Assembly (NCBI GenBank): GCA_028551475.1
Contig: CM052354.1
Coordinates: forward strand, 20,917,258 to 20,981,257
Source: Casuarina equisetifolia
Taxonomy: Eukaryota; Streptophyta; Magnoliopsida; Fagales; Casuarinaceae
Direction of reading: 5' to 3'
Length of the DNA: 64,000 bases
Below, in pieces: positions 20,236 through 33,106 of the stretch; position 1 is the stretch's first letter, and each line of letters begins with the position of its first letter. The position numbers and the translations under genes were made by a program. The notes under the pieces were generated by a model, which had not been told where the DNA came from, ran no database searches, and worked only from the letters and a program-made list of their open reading frames with translations.

Positions 20236-21691
20236 ATGGTGAATGGAGGACCCCTTGCTACTACCTCCAATCATCAATTAGACTTTCCTAAGGCCGTAAC
20301 TTATGGTGCAAGTTGCCAATCGACTATGTCCAGAGTCTGTCGCTCCTAGAAGACGTGATCTTAGCTCCCTTGGATTGGTATCAATGGTGAGTACTAGAAG
20401 TGGGAGAATACGTACTGCATCATCAAAGATGGAAATAGGAAGGGCTATTGCAAAATTAAGCAATGAAGAGATTATTTTGGAGAACTCGAAATCAGGTACC
20501 TCTGCTGCCTCCTCTTGTTTGAATAATTCATTTGAGGTTGTATTTGATGAGATTGCTTCCCAAGTTGTTACAAATGGAAAAGTAGATAACATAAGGCATG
20601 TGGATGAAGTGATTCCTAATGTGACTAGTAATGCTGGGATGAATTGGAAACAAATAGCCATGGGACCAACAAATCATATGGCAAAATTAGATTACCTGCC
20701 CCCAACTGAGAAGGGTAAGAGAATCGTTGTGAAACCCCCTCTTGAAGCAATTGAGGAAGGTAAAAGTCATTTTGCAAATTGCCTTATGGGTTATTTTTTG
20801 AATGCCTATACTTCGTTTTACGCAGTAAAAGGAATTATTGAAAAACTGTGGGGTAAAGATAACTTACTGGATATTACTGCCACTGAGGATGGTTTCTTTT
20901 TCTTTCGGTTTTCAAATATTTAGAAATTAGAAGTAATGGAAATTGGAGTTTGGGATATAGTAGGAAAACCTTTGTTTCTCCAAAAATGACATCCTTGTAT
21001 CATATTAGAAAAGGCCAAAATATCTGTTGTTCCTATCTGGGTTAAGTTGTATAACGTTCCCCATGCCTTGTGGAATAAGATTGGTATGAGTCATGTTAGT
21101 AGCGTGCTGGGTAAACCTCTATATATGGATAAAGCTACTGAACAAAGGTTACGGCTATCATATGCCAAAGTTTGTATTCTAATGGATATTGATAGTGAGT
21201 TTCCTCTAAATTTTGATATTGATATGGGGAATAATGAAGTGTTTGAGATTACTGTGGAATATGGTTGGATCCCTCCTAAGTGTAAGAAATGTAACTGTTT
21301 TGGTCATAAAGATTGCACTATAAAGAAAAATATATGGATTCCCAAAAAGAGTGAAAGGCTGCAGGTCAACCAAAAAGGAGATGTTCAGGAACCAGTTACT
21401 ACAGTAAAGAAGCCGAATTCACTAGTGCTTAAGGACAATGGTATTGCTCAGACAAAGATTATTAAGCCTAATATTGCTACCTCTCAAGGAAACAATTCTG
21501 AGTTTATAGCTGTAACCAATAAGAAGAAATCTCCTGGGAAGAAGAAGGACAATAATTGTGAACTTATCTCAGAAAATAGGTTTTCTCAGCTTGCTAAAGC
21601 TAATGAAAATCAGACCTCTTATTATGAGATTACAGATCTTCTTGGTAACCTTGATGCAGTGGAGAAAGGGGAAAAACCTCCAGATCAATGA
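20236..21691 (+). pseudogene. LINE ORF1 (DUF4283 plus zinc knuckle)
   Basis: The RNA-binding ORF1 protein of plant L1 elements. The DUF4283 signature is clear: LDYLPPTEKGKRIVVKPP, then CLMGYFLN, KLWGK.NLLDI.AT..GFFFFRFSN at about 20780-20920, then WDIVGKPLFL, IWVKLYNVPHALW, GKPLYMDKATEQRLRLSYAKV and a zinc-knuckle-like CKKCNCFGHKDC near 21285-21320. In-frame stops at 20922 and about 20986 interrupt the domain. The final basic tail ends at TGA 21689-21691, overlapping the ORF2 start. Confidence 0.85.
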
Positions 21692-24600
21692 ATATCTTAT
21701 CATGGAATGTAAGGGGCCTCAACAAAAGCCCAAAACAAAGAGAAGTAGTTAATTTTGTTTTATCTCAAGCTCCACATGTTATTATTTTGATAGAGCATAG
21801 AGTTAAAGAAGGAAATGCTAGTTTTGTCTTGAAGAATATGTTTGATGGATGGAATTACTCTCACAATTATTTACATTCTAGTGTAGGAAGAATATGGATT
21901 TTATGAAAATCATCCGAACTTTAACTTTCAATCCAAGGTACTTCATCTCAAGTCATTCATTGTCGCATCGATAAGTTAGGTTTACCTTATTTCTTTATAT
22001 CTGCTATCTATGCAAGCAACTTGGAATCTGAACGTAGGGAGCTATGGGCAAATATTGAGTATTTCTCTTCTCAAAATATTACTAGCATTCCGTGGTTATT
22101 GGTGGGTGATTTTAATGAAATTCGGCATGTAGATGAACAAATTGTGCCAAATGTTAAATAGACTAGGGGCATGGAGGATTTAAATGATATGATTGGGAAA
22201 CTAGGATTGTTGGAACCCTCTTTTATGGGTTCTATTTTCACTTGGTCGAACAAAAGTTCATCTCAAAATCTTAGAGCAAGCAAGATTGATAAAGCTTTAC
22301 TAAATAAAGAAGGAATTCTCAAATTTGATAAACTTTCTATTGAGTTTTTGCCTCCTTTGTTATCGGATCATTCTCCTTCCTTGGTTAAGCTAGATACCAC
22401 TCATAAAAGGAAAAAAGAACCTTTCAGATTCTTTAATTTTTGGACATCTAGTCTAGATTTTATGGAAACTGTTAATCATGTTTGGCAACAAGAAATTAGT
22501 GGTACTAAAATGTACAAGGTTGTGAAGAAATTAAAGGCATTAAAGTTATCCTTTAGGAAGCTAAATTCAGCCCAGTTTGGTGATTTGCATTAGAAGGTAA
22601 AGGTGGCGAGAGAACAATTACAGCAAGCTCAACTCAAGTTACAAGTTGACCCCTTTGATACAAATATGCGTATTGAGGAAAGAATGAAAATGGATAAATT
22701 GCTTGCACTGAGTAAACATGAAGAAATTCTTTTAAAACAAAAATTGAAGAATCTCTGGCTGAAAGAGGGAGATAATAATAGTAGAATATTCTTCTCATCT
22801 TTAATGCGTAGAAGAGCTCAGAATAGAATCTCTCATCTAGTTCTAGAAGATGGATCTACTATTTATGATGATGATGCCTTGAGGATAGCTATTACTAATT
22901 ACCAGAATGTACTTGGAAATTCTCGCTCAAGTAACCTTTTCACTGGAAGGTATTCTTCCCTATTCCATGAGAATGTAAATGAAATGTTGAATCTACCTGT
23001 TATTGAACGCGCTGATGTGAAGAGTTCTTTGGGGTTTTCATGATTTCAAAGCTCTTGGTCCTGATGGATACAATAGTCTATTTTACAAGAAAGCTTGGTC
23101 AATTATCGGGCATGATATAGAAGATGCGGTGCTAGATTTTTTCTCATCCAAGAAACTACTGAAAGCTATCAATGCTACTTTGCTATGCCTAGTTCCTAAA
23201 ATCCCTAACACAAGTTGCATGAAGGACTTTAGACCAATTGCCTACTGTAATGTGTTATATAAAGTGATCTCAAAACTACTTGTTGAGAGGATAAGTCTTA
23301 TTCTTCCTGAAGTGATTAGCCAAACCAAACTGCTTTTATTAGGGGTCGTCAAATCTCTGAAAATATTATGCTTTGTCAAGAATTGCTTCATAATTACCAC
23401 AAAGGAGATAAAGGAAAGCGTGTTGCCATTAAGATCGATCTTATGAAAGCTTATGACATGGTTAAATGGGAAGCTATATTGGGGGTTCTCCAAGCTATTC
23501 ACACTCCTCAAACTTTACTTGAATTGGTTAGCCAATGCATCACTACCATTAGATTCTCTGTGAATTTCAATGGTGAGCATGTAAGTTATTTTGAGGGTAC
23601 TAATGGATTAAGGTAGGGAGATCCTTTATCCCCTTATTTGTTTGTGCTTGTCATGAAGATCCTTAATAGAATAATTATTGAGAAAGTTTCCACCTCTACT
23701 TTCAAATATCATTGGAGATGCAAGGAAGAGAGAATCACTCACCTTTGTTTTGTAGATGATTTATTTTTATTTGCTCATGGGGATGTTAATTCAGTACTAT
23801 GTCTCACTGAAGCTTTGGAGGAGTTTGCAACACTCACAAGATTGCAGTATAATCCAAGCAAAAGTCAGATTTTTTTTTAGGGATTACTGAACAAAAAAAA
23901 GCTTTTGATACTAGACTATACCCCTTTCTCCGAAGGAAGACTCCCTATTAGATACCTTGGTGTTCCTCTTATCACAAGAAGACTTACCTACATGGATTGC
24001 AAAGTTTTGACAGAGAAAATCATGAAAAGAATTGATGGATGGGGAATGAAACACCTTAGCTATGCAGGAAGACTACAATTGGCTAAAACAGTTCTCACTT
24101 CTATCTGTACCTTTTGGATGCGAATGTTAATTCTCCCAAAACAAACCATCTTTGAGATTAAGAAGAAGATAAGACACTTTCTTTGGGCAGACCACTCAGA
24201 AGATCATAAAACTCATAAGGTTGCTTGGCAAGTTGTTTGTTCACCAAAAAATGAAGGAGGTCTTGGATTACTAAACCTTTAAGTATGGAATAAAGTTTTG
24301 TTGGGGCGATCTCTCTGGAATCTCATAAACTGCCCTAATTCATCCTTATGGAGTAAGTGGATTCATAGTACTATGGCATAGAGTTGGAGAGGTCTTCTAA
24401 AGTTACGCCAAACTTTAACCTCTACTCTATCCAAACCTTCTTATTGTTGTAAGGAAACATACAAGGAATTACGTCAAGTGAGCTCTAAGGTTGAATGGTA
24501 TAATTTGATCTAGTCAGGAGGAATCAGCAAACATAATTTCATTGGTTGGCTCATATGTAGAGACAAACTACCAACGGCTGCAGTGGTTTCTCGATGGCTT

Positions 24601-24825
24601 CCCTCAATTGATTTGCATTGTGATTTTTGTGGCTCTCACTATAAAAATAGATCCCACTTGTTCTTTCAGTGCACTTGGACTAACCAGGTTTGGAGAAGTA
24701 TTCTAGCTCAACAAGGCATTCGTAAGGTCATCTTCGATTGGGACTCTGAATTGCAATGGATGATTAAAGCAACTAAGGGAAAGGATTTAGCCACAAATGT
24801 TTCCATGTTTATTGCCTGTTGAGCT
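21688..24825 (+). pseudogene. LINE ORF2 (endonuclease, reverse transcriptase, zf-RVT)
   Basis: It starts MNILSWNVRGLNKSPKQREV, the usual start of plant L1 endonucleases. LLVGDFNEIR (about 22100), FTWSNK and LLSDHSPSLVKL give the endonuclease core to about 22400. The reverse transcriptase shows FRPIAYCNVLYKVISKLL (about 23230), KIDLMKAYDMVKWE (about 23430), GDPLSPYLFVLVM (about 23620) and HLCFVDDLFLF (about 23745, catalytic FVDD for YADD). Then come RYLGVPLITRRL, MKHLSYAGRLQLAKTVL and a zf-RVT (LPTAAVVSRW..CDFCGSHYKNRSHLFFQC) ending at 24822. Stops at about 21904, 22159, 22591, 23614, 23878, 24280, 24379 and 24511, plus a frameshift near 23040, make it a pseudogene. Confidence 0.88.
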
Positions 24826-25039
24826 GGAAACTTGGTATTCTGCTTTTCCAATGTTTCCAATTAGCTAATCTGATTGGCTTGATGAAAACTTGTTGAAACT
24901 GTTTTATTGAACTGGTAGGTTTGCACATAGGATCTGATGTTTGACGGTTTGCCTAAGCTCCAGCTAGTTGGTGATAATTTGAGCCATCTAAAATAGGCAG
25001 GTTTTGGTAGGTCGCTTGCTTATTAGGTGGTTTAGCTTT

Positions 25040-25751
25040 TGGCTAAAAAACTTTGCACGTAGTATTTTGAAGGATCTCCAGCTAGTAATATTCTACTAGG
25101 GTGACACAAGACGGGCAGAATCTTGGGTACCATTTTTGAGCCGTTAGATTTCACTTCTATCATAGGATCAGTGAGGCTACATTGATGTGTTTGCCTTCCA
25201 CAGTAAATTTTTGCAGGGCTTAGGTCAAAAGGAGGTGTCTCTTTCTCTTGGAAGAGCATTTGGAAGATTAACGCTTCGCTCCCCTTTACTTGGATTGTTG
25301 CAGCGGGCAAGATCATAATGATGGCAATCTTAGAGAAAGAAAGATTCTTGTTGCCTGTAGAAAATTAGCATGTAAACAATGGACCGTCTTCTTATTCATT
25401 GTAATATCCTGAAGGATATTTTGCCTTTTTGCGCTCTGTTTGTTTGGAATTATGAGGATTAAGCCTAGAACTGTATTTAATTTTGGGAATGCTGGATGTG
25501 TATTATGTGGTGCATTATGAAAGAGCAAAATGCTTGGATTTTGTAGGCTCTGAGGTCTCAAAGGTGAAGCACAGGTATATGATACTAAAAGCACCTTATC
25601 ATTACACGGCTGTATTCTTTTATGGTCATTTCAGATTTTTTGAAGTTCATTAAACTCCTAAGCTTTGGAGCTTGTCTTAGTGTTCCCTTTTGTGTGTACT
25701 AAGTAAGATTTATGTATAATGGGGTTATTCCTATCGAAAAGAAAAAAAAAA
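25040..25751 (+). mobile_element. 3'-end fragment of another LINE, with poly(A) tail
   Basis: In one frame at about 25243-25370 the translation reads SFSWKSIWKINASLPFTWIV then AAGKIIMMAILEKERF, the diagnostic start of a plant LINE zf-RVT domain (WKSIWK..P....F.W.A..GKI.T..NL..R). The frame is broken on both sides and only short matches continue. The fragment ends with ggggttattcctatcg and an A-rich tail at 25737-25751. The zf-RVT of the preceding LINE ends at 24822, so this is a second element or a rearranged copy. Confidence 0.6.
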
Positions 25752-26710
25752 CATTCCTTTTTTTTTGGGGGGGGGGGTTTATTGAAGGCATTGATCAAGG
25801 TCAACATTCCTCATCCGAAAGTAGTCTTCAATGAAGTAAGATTCCTTATGGTTCATCAATCTTTGTGATGATACCATGCAATGAGTCTATCTTTAGACAG
25901 GGTTCTTATATATTTTATAAATTTATTTCTGAATCATTTCTCGTGTGTTTTTAGTGTATTGTCAATATGGTTAAAGTCCACGCTTAAAACTCCCTGTTTA
26001 CATGTATGAAAGAAGGCAGTGAGACCCAGTTTGGTAGTCTTGCTTTGTACTGGTAGGAGTGAGAACTGACCACTGCCTTAAGACAATTGCAGGCTTAGCT
26101 GCACCTCTTCCTTTCTCCTTCTTATTGCACTCTCCCCTCTCCCTCTTCCTTATTGTGGTGTTTTTTTTCTTTTGACCCATCCTCATGGTTTGACTTGATG
26201 GTTTTTCTTGAGAGGTCTATGTGATTTGTGGAAACTTGCTAGTATTGGTTCTGCTAAATTGGTTCCATTTCTGAGCTAAACTGTAAGTCTTTTTTTCCTT
26301 TCTTACTCGTGCATTTTTGTATCTTTTGACTGATGCTTTCCATGTCAATTTGTCATCATTTCTATTGCTAATTCATTTGTCCTGAGCCTTTTGCCTATGT
26401 ATTTCCCCTTTCATTCAGGTGGCTCTATTTTATTAAAGATGGTATTTTGTCTACTTCTTGTCAGTTATTTATGTGAATCTTTAATGAGTTTTTAAGCCTC
26501 CTTATTCATAAATGAGCAGCTCAAGACGGATCTAAATTTGTAAACATTATTACCCAATCAAATTGACTTTGAAAGTTGTTTTCCAGAATTTCCACTTCAT
26601 GTTTCTCATGGGAATGCTTATTAAAGTTTACCATCGACTCCTCTTTCTTGCCCGTTGTGTGTATCTTTTTTTTTTTTTTTCCTCGTTATTTACTTCCTGT
26701 CTTGCTTCAG
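25752..26710. other. Low-coding spacer
   Basis: Starts with T and G homopolymers (about 25758-25780). No gene recognised. Confidence 0.5.
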
Positions 26711-26880
26711 ATATTTGGAGCTGGCCATACTGCCCTGCTGGCGTTTCTTGGTTGACCAACCTGAAGATAGTCATCAACGGTTGGTTATGATGAGAAGAGG
26801 ATTAGTATATCCATTGGCGTCCACATACTGCCGTCTATACATTGCTCACTCTGCCCAGAAGTTGCCTTCATATGATATAG
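26711..26880 (+). pseudogene. Lone exon resembling VPS35L (retriever complex subunit)
   Basis: A 170-base block flanked by an acceptor (cttgcttcag) and a donor (gttctc) translates in one open frame as YLELAILPCWRFLVDQPED, then a block on MMRRGLVYPLASTYCRLYIA. The pattern of a methionine-arginine-glycine stretch, then PLAS.Y.R.Y, matches the conserved core of the VPS35-like protein family (plant UPF0505/C16orf62 homologues), endosomal retriever subunits. No neighbouring exon that would continue the protein is recognisable within several kilobases, so this is probably a captured gene fragment. Identification is from memory of the family and is moderate. Confidence 0.5.
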
Positions 26881-28829
26881 GTTCTCATTTTTGTATGCTC
26901 CACATATGCAATATAGGATGCATAACTCACAAATGACCTACATTTCTTTAGTTGCATCCGTGCTCGGCTCGTTAACATTATTGACCAGTGACTCCGCAGA
27001 GGGCATAAGAGGTAGTAGTTTTGCCTTGTCTGGCCCAAGTTCAGATGCCATAGTGTGCATTCAGATGTTAGTTAGATTGGGTGAAAGTTGTGTACTTGAT
27101 AATCCAAATTAAGACCGAGTAAGATTCAGTGCCAGATTTAAAAGTAATTTTTTGCTTTGGCCTGCATGCGGTTGCTATTTATGTTAAAAAAAAAATTTAT
27201 TTGAAGTCGTTCACAAGTATTTTGTGAGTTGCTTGTTGGTTAATGGTCTAACGAAAATTTTAGCCTTCGCAAGAATTTTGGCAGCTCTGGTGAAATTATT
27301 GTTATTACTTTCTAAATTTATTTTTATTTTCGTAATTTTACCTCGTTCTGGACCTTTGTACTCACCATTTATTGCATGCGAGTTTGTGTAGTTAACTTCA
27401 TTAAAGAAAACTACCTAGTAGCTGCAACCTAAAGTTATTCCCATTTTTATAGAGGTGGCTTGGGCAATAAATGCCAAAATTATTTGACTAGACTCCTTAA
27501 TTAGGGGTGCGCCAAATCCTGTGACTAGGCCTATTTGCAAGAGTCCTTCGTGGACCTGGGCAAAACTTGGCCTTGGGCTAACTACTTATGCTCTGTTCTG
27601 CAGCTAATCCCATGAAGATGCATTGCATTGCTGATCATGTGTAGCAGCCTATCCGTAAGTCGTTTGTTTTCCTCCTAGTTAAATGTTTTAATGACATCAA
27701 TACTCTACTGATGCGTATCCTATCAGTCAAGGAAACAACTCAACTCAAGCTTACATAAAACAAAAGATTGCTTTTTGCTTCAATTCAACCAATAATTTGA
27801 GTGTGTAATGAAAGGCAAATTTCTTGTTCTAAACTTCCGTATGTTAGGGGTCCAAATATCGTCAAGGGTATTTATTGTTTTCTAAGCTACTAGAAATGCT
27901 AGAGTGAAAACTTGGATTTATTTTGTCTTTATAGAGTGAAAATTTTTATTTATTGAGTTTATGTCATTTTCATTGTATTTAATTAACAAACTATACATTC
28001 TAAAAGTAGCCAATTAAATTATCTTATCCTACAAAATAGGTGCTTTGATGTGAATTAGTTGCTTTCTCCAATATCTATTTAATGGTATTTCTACTCTATG
28101 TTTTGAAAGAGGCAAGGAGAAGATTTACTTGTGGAGCTAAGGTTAGGAAGAAATCAAGTGATTTGTTTGGGAGTTCACCATGTGTCTCTATTCTACTTCA
28201 TCAACTACTAAAGCAACTTATGATAAAATAGTTACTTCAAAGGCTATGGAGATCCTTAATGTCATTGAACGTAGCAATGATTATTCCTTAGATCAAGTGC
28301 TAGTCACTAAAGGCAATTTTTCTTTTAGTAGTGGCCCACTTGAGTAACTCCTTTTTGTCAACCCTATCCTTTTCCTTAAGGTTAATTGTTTGGAGTAGTC
28401 CTACTCACTTGATTTTGGAATATCCTGTTTATTTTTCCTATCCTATGCTTTCTTGAGGTTCCTCATAACCTTGCTAGTCTTCTTATATAAAGTCTATATA
28501 TCTTTTTGACGTGTTCATACTCTTCAACTCATTGTGAATTCTTTGGTTAGATATTTGACATTAATTTGAAGAAAAGATCAAGTATGGAATATCCATTTTA
28601 AAATGAAAATTTCACAAATAGTTTTACTAAGCAATTCTAAGTGTTGTTTTGGTGCTTAAGAAGTTGTAAAGAATGATATAGTTGATGAAATGGGCATTTT
28701 ACATACATGTTAGCTAGATACAACTTTTTTCTTAATTGTGGTATGTATTTCTTGCTCAGGTTAGATAAATTGAAATTGATTCTCAATTCACCATAATATG
28801 AACTTACCATTTGACAATTAAGTACATTT
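26881..28829. other. Low-coding spacer
   Basis: AT-rich, stop-dense, no recognised gene. Confidence 0.5.
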
Positions 28830-29450
28830 GCTCCAAACTATGCAGCAAATGTAGCAAATGAACGAAAGGATATTTGAAGCAACCTTACACAATGTTATAA
28901 TAGTTATGGGAAGAACACTTAATGGCTATTTGTAGGAGATTTCAATACAATGAGGAACCTAAACGAAAAGGTTAGTGTAGCTGGTAGATGAGTAGAACAA
29001 ATAGAACCAAACTTTGTAGGACCTCTTCTATCATGGATGAACAAAGATAAAGGAGTAAGGTTCAAAGGCAATAAAGTGGATAGATGTTTGGTAAATACTA
29101 AATGGTTCCAAAGTAATGTGGATTTCTCTATTGAATTCAATACTCCTAGATTGTCAAATCATAATCCTTGCATTATCAATGTGAGCAATAATAGATCAAG
29201 ATAGAAAACTGTCTTTAGATTTTTCAACTTCTAGCAAGACAATCCTCATTTATAACAATAGTGAAGAATATTTGGCAACTAAGGGTTGAGGACACAACAA
29301 TGTATAGAATAATGATAAAGTTTAAGAAAATGAAAAAAGAGCAAGGAAAGATAAATAGAAAGGAATTTTGAGAATTACCAAGGAAAATAGAGATAGCTAG
29401 GAAACAGTTACAAATAACACAAGAAAAGATTTTTAATGACCTTTCAAATG
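28830..29450 (+). mobile_element. LINE endonuclease fragment
   Basis: In broken frames the translation shows TWLFVGDFNTMRNLNEKVS (about 28917-28975), LLSWMNK, VDRCLVN, FNTPRLSNHNPCIIN and, near 29385-29450, EIARKQLQITQEKIFND. These are consecutive landmarks of a plant L1 ORF2 endonuclease and the linker before the reverse transcriptase. No ORF1 or reverse transcriptase is attached. It belongs to the same broad family as the 20-25 kb LINE but is a separate, older fragment. Confidence 0.75.
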
Positions 29451-32144
29451 TTATATATAAATAATTTTGTAATTTTTATAGTGATATATAATTCTGGACC
29501 TTTCACCCAAAAAAAAAAAAAAGAGAGAGAGAAATGTACTTTTCTAAGAAAGACTCTTTTTCTTATGTTAGTGTATGATATGAATAATGTTATTATCTCT
29601 TTCTTGAGTTACATTGATATGTTGGGATTATTTGAAGTTGGTATAACTTTTTGAGTCCAATGCGATTGGTGAAAGTAATGGTTTTGGTTATATGTCAATG
29701 AATTTTTGTACTTGAGTTGCAATCTTTTTTTCTTCTTTAATAAAGTGTTACCTTTTCCAAAAAAGAAAAATAAGGGAAAATCACAAAATATTGCTTTATT
29801 ATAATGGTGGTATGTTTCTAAGTTGTTATTTATTAGGCTAAAGCTTTTTTGGCTTTATCCTGGCTACATAATATATGTTATTTGGTAGATTTTCTACTTG
29901 TATTTGTTTCACTCAAATTTGCTTGTGGTATTGTGAGCATGTCTATATACAAGGCAAGTTATATTAGTTCTTTTTCCTTTGACTCTTATCATTTATGCCA
30001 GGATTTCCATCTAAATACCATTTTAGGAGGTATTTTAGATGAAGCATGCAATAAAGCAATTACTAAAAATGTATTGGAAAGCTTGCAACAATCTTGGTGA
30101 AACTTCTTACTCATTACAAGGGCTCAGAAGATGTACATGCTTTGGTATGCCTCTTAGCCTTATGGTTGCTATTCTTTTATTCCTTGTGAGTGTGTCCATG
30201 AGATGATGGTGTACTTGCCTTCTATCATTCAATGCTTATGCTAGAAACCATCTTAAACTAAATGGATGGTTATTCTATTTGCTTGTTCCATGGTTGTGTA
30301 GTTTGGGATAGTAACATCTTGAATAAATAAGGGTGATCAATTTTAAATGTTACCTTGTAGAACCATCTTGTGGAGATTTTAGATACAATGTTTGGGAGTC
30401 CAAAAAGCATTGTCAATATGCACGTCCTTGCATGGCAACAAGGTCCTTTCCTAAATACCTATCTATCCTTATAATTTTTCGTTTAGTTAAATCCTAACCT
30501 TTATGTTGTTGAAGCTTACTTTCCAAACCACCTTAACTAGCACTAGTTTCACCTACCTTCTAGACTAGTCATTACCTACCTTAGGTGCAAAGAAGATATT
30601 GTTAATTTGGGCTTGATTAGAAAGGTTTTTATCAGTGCTCAGGTTGAAATGCATTTTACCTATAGGTAGATGCTTTGATCTAGCACTTCAATTGCATGTG
30701 AAACATATTTTTCTATATTTGACAACTAGAATCCAAGCTAAAAATGAAGATGGATGGAATTGGAGGCCTAGCTTTCATTTTTTCAACCATAAAAATTGGT
30801 AACAAATTCCAACAATGAACCAAAAGCTTCCATGAAATAACCCTAATGGTCCTCATGATGGAATTAAGTTGGTATACTCAGTCATAGTAGTGTCAACTCA
30901 GTCAAAGTAGAAGGATTCGTAAGGATGTTCTGGCATTTCAAAAACTTTCATGAAAATTTTTTTAGTGCAAGTTATAGGTGAAAGGAAAACTATTTTATTG
31001 CTTTGCTTAACTGTTTTCTTTACATAATAAGACTACACAACCAAATAGTTCCATGCTAGACCCCAAGCACTGGCTCTTAATTCTTAATGAAGTGAGAGCA
31101 TCCAATCTTATTTATTAGGATCAAATAGTTGATAATTATTGACTATTCATACTTAAAATAATCAAGTTGAGAAAAAGGTATAGTATTCCTAGCAGAGAAC
31201 CTTACTTAAGGGACCCAATATTGTTATCCATACTAAAGACAGATAACAATACTTGTCCTTATGATTCTAATGCTTGATTCAACTCTTGTTCACTGCAACC
31301 ATTGTTTAGCTAGGGCTTTGAAAGATGCAAAAAAAAAAAAAAAAGTAAAAATAAAAATTCTTAATTTTGTCAACTCTTGCATGGCATTTAGTGAAGTCAT
31401 ATTACCCTCTATTTCAGCTTAGATCAAGCAGTTAAATCTTTATCTTAAGACTGTCGAGATAATTTAATTTTGTCTTCCTTTGGCACAAAAATGTGATATA
31501 AACTTTTCTGCATACCCCTCACTCATTTCAACATGTTAGGTTCCCTTGTTATGGGGCTTAATCTTTCAGGTGGACTACTGGATTCTGGAATCAATTACTT
31601 GCCAAGTTTACACTTCACAGATGGTTAGTCATCTCTCTCTGGTGAAGCTTCACACTAGCACTTGCCATCAAGACCCTTAGCTTGAATTTCATTTTGATGG
31701 CTAATTGGCAAATTGATTGTGTAGACATACTGTCTGCACTTCAAAAGTTGTGCTACACCTTGGTTTTGTTTCTAGGTCATTATGTTATTATATATTCCAC
31801 TTTATTTATGAAATTTGTTAAACATGTGGATAAAAAAGTTTATTTAAGTTAACACCTTTATATAAAACTACTTTCTATTGGTTTATTTCTACCTTATTTC
31901 TATCTTATTTGAGAATGGAATCTTGTCTTCTTTTTAATTTTTGATAACATAAAAGAATGGAAAACCGAAACTTAAGTTTAGAACAACATCTCAAATTATT
32001 TAAAACACTAATGAGTTCATTGACTTTCTTCTTTTTAAATGCACTAAATCCAAACTATAAATATCTTAAACATGAAAGACTACTAAGTTTTAAAATGCCC
32101 TTAGTTATGTATTTCTTTGATATTTTAGGAGAAAGAACCTCATG

Positions 32145-32187
<43 letters not shown>

Positions 32188-33029
32188 AAGTATTCCTTAT
32201 TTTTCTTGTGTTGGTGTAACCTATTCTAGATCAATTAGTCTCATTAGGTTTCTCAAGGATTTCTATGCTAACATGATTTGGAATATTACAACTGGCCTTG
32301 TGGTGTAACGGCACATTCACCTTATACAAGTACGAGTTGGTGAACTTGTCACCATATTAAACACTGCTGGGTGTATCATGTAATTAATTACCAAGTGGAA
32401 AAAGAAAAGGAACCTTCTATTATCAAGTTCAATTTTCATAAACAACTATAGCATTATTGTAAAGGAAACTCAAACTTTTTGATGTCATCTAATTCCTTCT
32501 AATATATTTTGCTCTTTACACCTTAGTGGGTTTTTGGCAATGACCTGTTATTTTTTAGTGATCATCTTGTTTTCATGAACTTGTCTTGTTATTTGGGTAT
32601 GTTCTTCAAAGCTTGGTTGATGCTATTAATCAAAAGCCATCCCGGGTAACCATACATTCTTAAAAAGAAAAACAAAAAGAAAAAGTAAGGCCATTACATT
32701 TCAACAAAAGGCCCACACCCAAGTTCCATAGCTTTGGGTTTGTATCAAGTACTAACATTCATTTGGAATGATAGGAGACATAGTATGAACAAATACAAAT
32801 GAAAAAGAAGAGTAAATGAAATCTAATTTTTTTATTTTATTTTTACATACTTCATATACATATACTATTTGCTCTTCTTTTTTTTTTTTATAGAAAGTAA
32901 AGAGTATATCCTCAAACACTTAGATAAGTATCTATCATGAAAAAGTTAATAATATGTATGTTGACCCATATATCTATTTACACTTACAATGAATACTCAT
33001 ATAAATGAATTACAAATTAATCATGTTCT
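29451..33029. other. Long low-coding stretch
   Basis: No gene recognised in 3.6 kb. A run of A at 29510-29522 and the taataaag...ccaaaaaagaaaaa block near 29741-29772 look like 3' ends of old retroposons. A CT microsatellite lies at 32144-32186. Open frames of 80-90 codons here (for example 29849-30100) lack any family resemblance. Confidence 0.5.
32144..32186. repeat. (CT)n microsatellite
   Basis: About 21 dinucleotides with a single ttt interruption. Confidence 0.95.
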
Positions 33030-33106
33030 AAGAACTAGATTTGAACTAGTGACATGAGCATTTCAATCCTCTACTCTACTAGTTAAGCTATCTCAACCAT
33101 TACCGA
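33030..33106 (-). ncRNA. tRNA-like segment (SINE head or tRNA relic)
   Basis: On the minus strand an A-box-like tagcttaactagtagag (about 33074-33090) is followed about 30 bases later by a B-box-like agttcaaatctag (33036-33048), the spacing of tRNA internal promoters. The acceptor-stem ends do not pair convincingly and no CCA or poly(A) tail is evident, so I call it a tRNA-derived relic rather than a working tRNA gene. Confidence 0.4.

Larger units (their letters stand above)
20181..24830 (+). mobile_element. L1-type LINE (non-LTR retrotransposon), decayed
   Basis: It has the two-ORF layout of plant L1 elements. ORF1 carries a DUF4283 domain and a CCHC-like knuckle; ORF2 carries an AP-endonuclease, a reverse transcriptase with an F(V)DD box, and a C-terminal zf-RVT domain. 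ORF1 and ORF2 overlap by ATGA at 21688-21691. Stop codons and frame changes occur throughout. No clean poly(A) tail is visible at 24830; sequence after that point belongs to another, more decayed LINE 3' end. Left limit uncertain. Confidence 0.88.

Noticed and set aside
32290..32370. ggccttgtggtgtaacgg as a SINE head
   Set aside because: It has an A-box-like word, but no B box at the right distance, no tail and no target duplication.
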